Assembly (NCBI GenBank): GCA_944349735.1
Contig: CALVNM010000011.1
Span: 1-43,947, forward strand
DNA length: 43,947 nucleotides
Direction of reading: 5' to 3'
Source: an uncultured Clostridia bacterium
GTDB lineage: Bacteria > Bacillota > Clostridia > Christensenellales > DTU072
Position numbers and translations under genes: made by a program. The notes under the pieces were generated by a model. The model worked only from the letters and a program-made list of their open reading frames with translations. It was not told where the DNA came from and searched no databases. Shown in pieces: positions 30,769-41,200 of this stretch (position 1 is its first letter; every line of letters starts with the position of its first letter).

Positions 30769-32049
30769 ATGGCAAATAACAGAAACGCTAAGGACGCCCT
30801 TTACATCACTCCGGTAGGGACGGTCTCTTACGACGAGTACACCGGATTGCCTTACGACAAGGGCAGGCAACAGGACGTGACCAGCGTAGTATCCGGTTCC
30901 GGAAGAGGCGCGGAGATAGGCGTGGGAGCTTACAATACCGACGATCCGTTGTTTTTCCGCGTATCCGTAGTGGGACGGCCGGGCTGTACGGTATTCCCCA
31001 CCGACGGCGCGAAAAGATATTACGTGCAATGTCTCCGTACCGCTCTCGGTTGCTATCCGATAGAGATAGAGAGCTATTCGATCGTGCATAACGGAGCGTT
31101 TTTCGTGATAGCTTCGTACGATCAGGCGCCCGTCAGTTACAGGAGATATTTCGATCTCGTAGGTTCGACATATGCCAAATATTTCAACGAGACGTTCGGC
31201 TATTCGGGATTTGTATTCCGCAGCAAGCTTTACGTAAGAAGGCTTAAAGAGGTCTCCGACGTCGCGGAAGAAATAGTCGCGGTAGATAAGCAACCTGTGG
31301 CAAGACACATGGCGAATGCGAAAACATACCTTTTCTGTTCGTCCGGCGAACCGGAAGCCACAGCTTTAACGTCTCGTTCGGCATTCTTGAGAAGTTTCGG
31401 TAACGGCGGCGTTTCGACGTTGAAGTCTTATTACCGCGACGCTTACGTAAATCGTGCAGGTATTGCCGATCTCATGAACGTAGGATTCCTCAACAGAGAA
31501 AAACTTGACGACGTTATCGAAAACACTCTCGTGGATTACGGTTGTTATACGAAAAAAGCCGTTCCGAACAATCTCATGCACCGTATCATCGCGCTCATTG
31601 CGGAAAATTCGGGCGCGCCGTTCGATAAGATATGTTCCAAGCTCGCTATCGGCAAGAAGATGAGAGAAGAGCTTCTGGTCAAAGTGATGGGAGAGCTTAC
31701 CATAAGCCTCAAACACTCTTTCGACGCCGGTTACGAATTGCTTAACGCAAACGTAGCCGATAAAAGGGCTCTTGCGACGGACGTGACGATATATCTTTCG
31801 GACAGACTCGGTTATTCGGTCGATACGATATTCGGCATGCTGGGATTTGCGTATTGCGCGGTTATAGACGGTCAGTGCGTGTATTATAACGACGAGTTGC
31901 TCGTGAAGATCGTGCTTAAAATGGCGAAAACCCACAATATGTTCATTGAAGCGGCTATAGATAAACTGGGCATAATCAACACATTCGAGGATCCGAACAG
32001 GAAGGCTTATGTCGCCAAACTGTGCCGCTCCATGGATACCGCAGGCTGA
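30769..32049 (+). CDS. Domesticated Y1/RAYT-like transposase relative, catalytic motifs lost
   Basis: 426 residues. Residues about 62-180 follow the order of IS200/REP-associated tyrosine (Y1) transposases: VSVVGRPGCTVFPTDGAKRYYVQCL, then SYSIVHNGAFFVIASYD where relatives read Y-x-L-M-x-N-H-x-H-L-x-x, then STYAKYFNETFGYSGFVFRSKL, matching the KYxxYFNxxxxRxGxVFQGRF region. The HUH motif (HxH) is replaced (HNGAF, about 107-111), and where the family has the catalytic tyrosine and YIxxNPV (about 166-178) this protein reads EEIVAVDKQPVA. The C-terminal half (about 195-426) is alpha-helical with no motif I recognise. The gene has AGGAGGAT at 30753-30760 and its own terminator. It may bind DNA hairpins without cutting. 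The family link is made by eye and is moderate. Confidence 0.55.
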   Translation: MANNRNAKDALYITPVGTVSYDEYTGLPYDKGRQQDVTSVVSGSGRGAEIGVGAYNTDDPLFFRVSVVGRPGCTVFPTDGAKRYYVQCLRTALGCYPIEIESYSIVHNGAFFVIASYDQAPVSYRRYFDLVGSTYAKYFNETFGYSGFVFRSKLYVRRLKEVSDVAEEIVAVDKQPVARHMANAKTYLFCSSGEPEATALTSRSAFLRSFGNGGVSTLKSYYRDAYVNRAGIADLMNVGFLNREKLDDVIENTLVDYGCYTKKAVPNNLMHRIIALIAENSGAPFDKICSKLAIGKKMREELLVKVMGELTISLKHSFDAGYELLNANVADKRALATDVTIYLSDRLGYSVDTIFGMLGFAYCAVIDGQCVYYNDELLVKIVLKMAKTHNMFIEAAIDKLGIINTFEDPNRKAYVAKLCRSMDTAG

Positions 32050-32079
32050 GGCAGTCGCTCTCTACGGTTTAATTTAAGT

Positions 32080-32107
32080 AAAAAGGCGCGCGTGTGCGCG
32101 CTTTTTT
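32080..32107 (+). terminator. Terminator after the transposase-like gene
   Basis: GCGCGC (32086-32091) pairs with GCGCGC (32096-32101) across GTGT, extended by a G-T wobble and an A5/T5 flank, ending in a T run to 32107. The flanking A tract could also serve the other strand. Confidence 0.85.
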
Positions 32108-32141
32108 AATGTAAAAAAATAATGAAATTTCCGTTTTAATC

Positions 32142-32170
32142 TTGTAAGGTCTATGTTCGTATGCTACAAT
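32142..32170 (+). promoter_or_regulatory. Extended -10 promoter of the giant lipoprotein
   Basis: TTGTAA (32142-32147), a 17-base spacer and TACAAT (32165-32170), preceded by TG one base before the -10 box. Transcription would begin near 32177. This rules out the upstream in-frame ATG at 32169 as the start and supports the ATG at 32223. Confidence 0.75.
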
Positions 32171-32222
32171 GATTACATCTAAGTATATTAACGCGCGCGT
32201 AGCGCGTATTATAGAGGGTAAC

Positions 32223-35200
32223 ATGGGCAGAACGAGCAAAAGACTATTGGCTATTTTACTTGCGGGCGTATTGCTGCTGGCGGCATTGGCTCTGGCGGCC
32301 TGCGAAGATAAACGCGTCAATATCGACCATATCGAGATATATTCTTCTCCCAAGACGGAATATTACATCGGAGAATCACTCGACCTCACGGACGCAAAGA
32401 TACTCGTCGCTTATAAGAACAATACGGACGAGCTGGTCGACATTACTCCCTCGATGATCTCGGATTACGATCCCAATACCCTCGGCGTTCAATACATCAA
32501 GGTTTATTATAACGGTCACAGCGCCACCGTTCGCGTAAACGTTAAGCGTTACGCCGTCGTTTCCGTGGAACTCGTCATACCCGGAGAGAATTTCGACTAT
32601 ATCGTCGAACAGAATCTCAGAACGAACGATTCATATCTCGTGCTCCATTACGCCAACTCTACCGAGGACCGTATTCCGATAACTCCCGCCATGTGTTCCG
32701 GATACGATCCCAACGTGATAGGACAGCAGACTATAACCGTGTCTTACGAGCAGGACGGCAACGTCTACAGCGGTACGTATAACGTCAACGTGGAAGACAA
32801 AGAGCTGATCGGCGTAGAAGTTACGATGAAGCCCACTCAGAACGTCTATTATATAGGCGACGATACTCTTGACCTCAGAGGAGGCGAGCTTTTCCTTAAA
32901 TACAACAACGGCTATTCCGAAAGGCTGCCCATGGCGGACGAGGAAGGGGTCTTGGACGGTCTTAAAGTCGTTTGGGATAATACAGTGGTGGATTCCGATT
33001 CCGTGGTCACGGTAACGTACAGAGGCTTCACCGCGAAGTTCACTATAGACGTACAGAACAGAAACGTAGAATCCTACGAAATAGTAGGCGAAATACCGAC
33101 GCAGATGCAGAATCTGCCGCTCGATCTCGAAGGCGTGGACATAATAATCAATTACACCAACGGGGAGACCGAGACCGTGCCTATGTCGGGTGACAGAGTG
33201 GAAGTCAGAGGTTACGACAATTCCGCCCCCGGTACTCAGGAACTCGTACTCGCTTTCCTGTACGGCGGCGTCGAACTCGAATTCAAATCTTCTGTCACAG
33301 TTACGGTGGAAGCGCGCAAAGCCGTCGGTCTCGAGATCGCGGAACCCGCGCCCGTTATATATCAGGATACCGAATTCGACATTACCGATTGGAAATACCG
33401 CCTCGTATACAATAACGGCGAACGCGGCGAAGAGACGTCGCTCACGCCCACTTTGGTCAAGTGGGAAAACAACGTGCAGATCACTTCTTATCCCGTACCC
33501 GGGACTCAGCAGTGGTATATCCATTACGACGACGGCGTCGAGCTTACATACAGCTTCACGGTTGTGGCACTCGAGGTTGTGGACATAGTTTTCCACGGAG
33601 CGGAGAACGTTATAGCATATTACGGCGGCGAGGCTGAAGTCGACGACGTAAGGATGAGCGTCACGTACAATAGCGGTAATGTGGTAGACGACGTACCTCT
33701 CGATGCCGATGCCGTCGTTTTCGATAATACGAAGATGGGCAATCAGCTTGCCACCGTCGTTTATACCGACAAGTATGAAGAAGGCTTCGAAACGCCGCTT
33801 TACGTTACGGTCATCAAAAAGATCGTCTCTGTCGAAATCGGCGGCGACTACAAGACCGACTATCATATCAACGAGGAATTCGACGCGACCGGAATGGTAC
33901 TTTACGTGACCTATGAATCGAACGGCGGAACTGAAGCGGATATGGTCAGCGAATCCGACGAAGATTTCTACGACAACTGGTCTTTCATGAGCGAAGAAGA
34001 GGGCGGCTCTCTTACGTTTGTCACCGTGGGAGAACAGAATATTAGACTGATCAACGCGGGTCTCTCTTTCGATGTGACCTTCAAGGTCAATGTCAGCAAC
34101 GATTTCATCTCGTTAATAGGACTTTATCGTGAAAACGACGGCGCTTACGTTCCCGTAAGCAGCGGAATTTCCACGATGACCGTAGTGCAGGGCAATAACA
34201 TCGATCTCGACGGATATTATATCTTAGTCGAATTCGAGGGAGACAGCCGCTATATCCCCGTTACCGCGGATATGACGGACTATAATCCGCGTAATACCGC
34301 TCTCGGCGACAGGAAAGTGGTAGTGGCGTTCGGCGACGGCGAAGGCAACGTCTACGGCGAATGCGAATTCGTCGTTACCGTGGTCGGCAAGAGCGCGCTC
34401 GGTATAGAAATAGCCGTTCTGCCCGACAAACTCGTTTACGTAGCGGGCAACTTTTCCGAAGCGCTCGATCTCACCGGTATAGTCGTCAGACTCGTGTACG
34501 ATAACGGGACTTACGAAGTAGTGGACAATTCGTCGCTTACGTATTCCGGATTCGAGAATACCGAGGAGGGAGAGCAGACCATTACAGTCAATTATTTCGG
34601 CGATACGATCCACACCGCAACTTTCACGATCGACGTGCTGGGCGCGAAACCGTCTTCCATATCCTGGGTATCCGATACCATACCCGCAGCGGATCTCACG
34701 CAGGGATCGGTATTCGATTTCGACACCGTTTACGTTCCCAACGATTCCGGAAGCTACATTACTTCTCTGAGTTTGCGCAACGTCGTCATCAAATACGATA
34801 ACGGCGATTCCGATATAGTCACGCTCGGCGAAATACGCGAAGCTTTCACCGTCACCGACTACAATCCCACATCGGCGGGGAAACAATACGTGACGCTCAA
34901 TTACGTCAACGGAACTTTCCTTAAAGTGGAGGTAAACGTGCTGGTCCGCACGCTTGCGTCGATAGAGCTTGTCAACAGTGTGGGAACGGACGATTTCAGA
35001 GTGATCCAGGGCGCGCCGATAGATCTGACCGATCTCAAACTCGTCCTTACTTTCGACGACGGCGCCGAATCCGTCATACCTGTCGAAGCTAATTATCTCA
35101 ATTACGACGCGGCGCTCAATCCGGGCGGGTATAACGCTAACGATACCACTACGGGCATGCGTTCCGTCACGGTGAGATACCTTTACGGATCAGAAGCGGA

Positions 35201-38200
35201 AGCCAAAACTTGTACGGTCACCTTCAATGTATTGGAGAAGAGCCTCGTAAGCGTAGAGATATACGATATTCCCAAGCAGAAATATATCGAGAACGAAGCG
35301 TTCGATCAGAGCGTGGGTTCCGTGATACTCTATTATGATAACGGAGAAAGCGAGATAAGGTATCTGTCCACGGCTTCGGTGAACATACCTACGTCCTCTT
35401 TCAACATCGATATATCCAATTTCGACAATTCCGAATTCAGCGGTCTCGTCAGCAAGACGCAACGTATAACCGTTACCTGCGAATATAACGGGATACGTAA
35501 GTCGACCGGATTCAATATTTATATGCGCGACCGCAGGAGCGCCGAGGTAAGATTCGACGCGGATAACGCTTACTCGGTGACATACGGAACGCCTTCCGAC
35601 ATAAAGCTCGCGTTGTACGGATACGAGTCTTACGACAGCGAGTCTGCCGACGTGGCTTTCGATCCCTCGGAATATAAAGTAGAATACATACCCGAGAGCA
35701 TATGGACTACGGTGGTAAGGGAAGACGGCGTCGACTATACCGTAGTGCCGATCTACGCAGGAACATACCGCATAGTGGTTACTTACGCGGGCGATACCGT
35801 CCATAACGCTTTCCTCGACGATTCGCGCACGCTCACTATCGATAAAAAGGCTATATATCTCGGTTTCGTACCGGGCAGCATGGTTTACGGCGCCGACGTC
35901 CCCGATATTTTGGTGATATTCAGAGAGCAGGGCGGAGTCGTTGCGGATCCCTTCGACGCTTTCGCTTACGAAGACGATTTCGAGTCCGACGCGTTCAATT
36001 CCGAAGCCGGCACGTACATGACAGTATATCTTGCGGATAAAGACGGCAACAGATATACGTATGCAGACGGAAGACATGTCGCGCTCACCATGTTTGACGT
36101 TATTTATACCGACTCCTACGGCGCGACGATCACCGTTTCGGAAAGAAGCAATGCAGGTCGTTATACGATCCGCTATAATACTCCGATAGTTTCCGCAAAC
36201 TACGAGATCACTTACGATGTGGCGGAATTCAACATAACTCAACGTCGTATCGTAGTCAATCCTCAGGACACGTCGTTCACTTACGGCTTCCAACCGCCGG
36301 TGATACCTTACACCACGTCCCCCGTGGACGGCGTAGCCGACTCCGGCATCTGCAACGGAGACATACTCCTCGGCGCGCTTTCGAGAGAGAACAGCACCGA
36401 TAATTCCGTCGGTACTTATCTCATCACTCTCGGTACTCTCCAGGGACTGAACCCCAACTATTTATTTGAGATGAAAGGAGCTGCGTATGTCACCATCAAG
36501 GCGCGCGACATTTACGTCAAAGTAGACAGCTCCGTTAAAGTTTACGGCGAAGAATTCAATACGCCTGCGTTCAGATTCTACGGAGACGCGGCGTGCGAGG
36601 ACGAGTCAAATGCTTTCGCCGCAGGCGACAACGCACAGTCCATAGGCGAATTCGTGCTTGACGGAGCGATCGACAAATATACCGCGGCGGGTCAATATAC
36701 TATAGGCGCCAAATTGGTCGAGGGTACCGAAGGCGTATCATATAATAACTACAAGGTACACGTGGTCAAGGGTACCGTAGAGATCACTCGTCGTCCCGTC
36801 CAGATCACCGCTGAAGCCGCCTTTAAGTATTATGGGGATCCCGATCCCGTGATAAGGTATACCGCAAGCGCGATTTCAGGCAATCCGGCAAGCGGACTCG
36901 TTACCGATCCAGAGGGCGTTGCGGATACGCTCGAAGGCAGTCTCTCCCGTATTTCCGGCGAGGATTGCGGCGAGTACAACGTCACGGCGGGCACTTTGGC
37001 TGAAGAAGCCGATTACGAAATAATTCTTGTTTCGCAGAAGTTCACCGTCAAGCCTAAAGAGCTTATACCGGTATTCACCGAAGCGGAGCTGACCAAAGTG
37101 TACGACGGCAAAGCGCCCTCGCTGACCGCAGCGGTCGTTTATTATAAAACCGCAGACGGATCGCTGGCGCAGGCCGACGACGATGAGCTTGGCGTATTCA
37201 ACGGAGTACTCGCATATACGTTCACGAACGCAAGCAAGAACGCCGGTACTTACGCGGTAAGCGTCTCTTCCAAGAACATCAACTATTCCGCTTATTTCGA
37301 GGAGGGCGCGTCTTACTCGTATACGATAGCGAAACGTAAATTCTCCGTAACGCGCGCGGATTACTCCGATCTTCCCGACGGTATGGAATACAAAGGCTCC
37401 GCCTACACCATAACGGCGGAAGTAAGCAGCGAATATCTGCAGCCCGTCTATAATGCCGACGGCATTACCCAGGCGACGGACGAGAATAACAATCCGTTAT
37501 TCGACGAAGTTACGCTCGTGCTTTCGATCATGAACGTAACAGACGCGGGAACGTATACCGTCAGCGTTACCAACGTACTCAACCAGAACTATGAGATCGA
37601 CGGGAACGAAGTCGTCGAGTTTACCGTGCTGCCCAAGAAAGTTTATATCGAGATACTGTGCGATTCAGAGGAATTCCCGGATACTCTCGAGTACGAATTC
37701 AACAATCAGGCGGCTTATATAATGGCTACCGATTACGTACTCAAAGATTCTGCGGGCGGCTCTCTCGGATTGAGCGAAGTACCTCAATTCTCCCTCGGCA
37801 TTACTCTGAACGGCGTGGAAGTCGTCGCTCGCGACGTCCGTTACGACGATAACGGAGAGATCGCCGATTACGATATTTCCGTCGTCAGCACGGCAGTCAA
37901 CGACAATTACGGCTTCGAGATGCTCCGTGACTATAAATTCAGGATAGTCCCCAAAGCCGTGAGCGTCACCGTTTACGACAGGTATCTGCAGAAGACTTAC
38001 GACGGCAACGCGCCCGTTATCGGCGCAGGTATGTTCTCGTTGTCGCAGACAGGCATAGATCAGAACTCCATTTCGTTCTCTTTTGAGAGAGAGGAGAATG
38101 ACGGCAGAGACAATACCAGCGTCGGCAATTATTCCGTGAGCGTTACGTGCCTCGACCGCAACTATACCGTATCGCTGTACGCAAGTTACGTTTACACGAT

Positions 38201-41200
38201 AAACGTGGCCAATATAAGCGTTTCGTTACAGGCTTCCGCATTGTCCAAGATATACGACGGCAACGGATATTCGTTCACGTATTCCAACCTCAATCTCGGC
38301 TCGTATGTCGGAAGCGCGCCGGTAATACGTAACTTCTCGATACCCGACGTGCCTTTTGCCGACGGCAGAAAGAACGCCTACGAACAATTTCTTATCGATT
38401 TTGCCGCTTTGTCCGCGGCTTTGGATGAGCTGACGAGCAATTATTCGTCGGTGGACTTCAACGAGACCGCGTCCGCAAGGACTTATCTCCAGAAGACAGC
38501 CGACTCCGCCGAGTCGTTCAACAGCGCGATCTCCGCGTATTCGTATATTTTGCAGCAGAACTCTTATGACTCGATGCGCGCGGCTACGGCTACGATAATC
38601 ACCGAGATCACGGCTGCATATAATTCGCTGGTGCAGAGCGAGACCGACAACGCGCGTACGCATTATTCCAATTGCGCGGCACATATTAGTCAGCTCGTTA
38701 CGGTCTTCGCCGGAGAATCCAGTTATATCGCGTTCGTCTTTACGGGTGACGGCAACGGCCTGACCGTAAATGCGGGCACGTATACTTACGAAGTATTTGC
38801 CAACGACTTCAACCGGCAGTTCAATATGCTCGGAGATTCGAGGACGGTCACCGTCAACTCCCGCACATTGCAGATCTTCGTCGATAACGTTACTATAAGT
38901 TACGGTACCACTATCGGCTCCATACCTTTCCGTATCAAAGATCCGCGTAGCGGCGAATTTATCGAATCCGGACTCAATGTGAAAGGCGTGCCCGCGTCCG
39001 ACGGTATGCTTCCCGGAGCCAAAGTCGGCTCATACACGATAACTACCGAAGGAATGTATATCGCGCTGGAGGGAAGCTCCGAAGCGGATCCGAACTATAA
39101 TCTCACGGTAGGGCAGTTAGGTTCGTTCATCGTGGATCGCGCAAAGATCTCTGTCCTTCTCGACGACGTTAGCGGAGGCAATTTCGTCTACGGCACGCAG
39201 ATAAGAAAGAGCGGTTTGCCGGGAGGTTACTCGTACATCAATATCGATAACGTCACCGAGGGCTCCGATCTCGGAAAACTCGCTTTGCAGAACGGCAAGG
39301 GCGATAATTTCGAAGAAAAGAAACTTGATTATTTCGGAAGACTTCAGGGAGACGACGACATAGGCATAATCGTTTCCGATTACGTGATATTCTATTGCTA
39401 CATAAACGGCGTGAGCGGTACCGAGATATTCGATACTACCGAAACTCCTGCCGGTCAATACATACTTACCGCCGAGGGTTTCACGACCACCGGTAACAAC
39501 TATACCGTCCAGGTCATTCCTTCCACGCTGACGATAGCGAAAGCAGTACTGAACGTTTCCGTGGGTACTTCCGGAAATATCGAGAAGATATACGGCGAAG
39601 AGGGAGTAACATTCAACTACCAGGGATTCCAAAACAACGATTACGCCGGTAACGTTTACGTCATCGGCGAAGACGGCAGCGCCACAACGCTCAGCAATAT
39701 GAAATGGGATTACAGCTTAGTGACGGAAGGCGCGGACGATCCCATGAGCGCCGCCACAGTGGTCACCGGTACGCCCGTGGCGATACGCCTTCTCGAGGGC
39801 GAGAACATTCTCGAAAATTACACGATGAACTTCAACGTCGACATCAATATACTGGTCACCAAAGCCACCCTGACGTTGAACGTAAGAGCCGAGAGCGGTT
39901 CGATCACCGGCATAACGGCGCCTTACAGAGGAGTACCTACTCCGGGAAGTTATTACTACACGTATGAGGGCTTGAAGAACGGAGAGACGGCAGAATCGCT
40001 CGGGATTGATATAGGCGGTCAATACGCTCCCAAGCTTTATACCAAGAACGGCAACGCGTATTATACCGCAGGCACGCATTATTTCGGTATAGACAATATG
40101 GATGTCTCGGCTGCGACCGCGAATCTAGCCAATTATAAACTTACCGTGGCTCAGTTCAGCTATACTGTCACTCCGCTCAGTATCAAAGTGACTCTCGACA
40201 CGACGGGGTTCGCTACGTTGCGCTATTATGACGAGTCGCTTAAGGACAGGATATATAAACTTTCGCCTTATATTTCGGAAATACATTACAGCGTTGAGAC
40301 GGTTACTTCTTCAAGCGGTAGCGAAACGAAGATAGAAATCCCGTCTTCGGTAAGCATTATAAGCGGACAGTACGGAATGAGCGAATTCAGGATCGAGATA
40401 GACTATCCCGAGAACGGTAACGTAGAACGACTCAGCACAGAGGAGATCGACGAGCTTCTCTCCAAGATAGCGAAGTTCAGTTCGTCCGTAGGCAGCGGCG
40501 TTATCGATGACAGTAACGGAGTCAGACACGAGTATTACCGCTACGACGAGATGTACAGGCATTCGCTTACGTTGGGGGACGTGGACGCGGCGACCAATAC
40601 CGCGATATGCAGTCTCAGCGGCATGTCTGTGTCCGATATAAACTTCAAGTTCGAGTATGCGCCGTTCAGCGTGACCGTGTACGACTCGCTAGCGCAGCTT
40701 CTCGTAAGTATGGAAGAAAAGTTGCTCGATACCGATCTGTCGCTTACCGACGAGGAGATATACGAGCTTATCAGAGTCGTTGCACTCGATAACGAGCTTA
40801 ACGACATCTTCAACGGCACGGGTAACGCGAACAGTGAGGGCGTATCCGTTATAAGCGGACAAATTCCCAACGTTACAGGAGTGACCGAGATACTGCGTCT
40901 CGCGTACAACTTGAGTTATGAGCTCGGAGATAAGATTACCGACAGCAAGTATCTAACTTACAAGTATATAAACGCGAGCGGGCAGGAAGCTTCGATCAAA
41001 GCTACGGACGCGAGAACGCTTACTTATAACAGCGACAGCGTATACGGCGACGTGCCGATCAGATTCTACGATACGAGTACCGTCACCTATGCGGACGAAG
41101 ATCTCGCTTTGAAGAAAGACGGCGCGACCGATTACGCGATAGGCTCGCTCGATTTGTCCGTAAACGGCACAAGTTATCTTGCGAGCGATAAGCACAATTT

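Noticed and set aside
30769..32049. Active IS200/IS605 insertion sequence
   Set aside because: The HUH and tyrosine motifs are missing, no tnpB or terminal hairpin pair is visible, and the gene is about three times longer than a normal tnpA.
32169..32222. Upstream ATG giving an extra 18 residues on the giant lipoprotein
   Set aside because: The ATG lies inside the -10 box, has no ribosome site, and would place non-hydrophobic residues before the lipoprotein signal.
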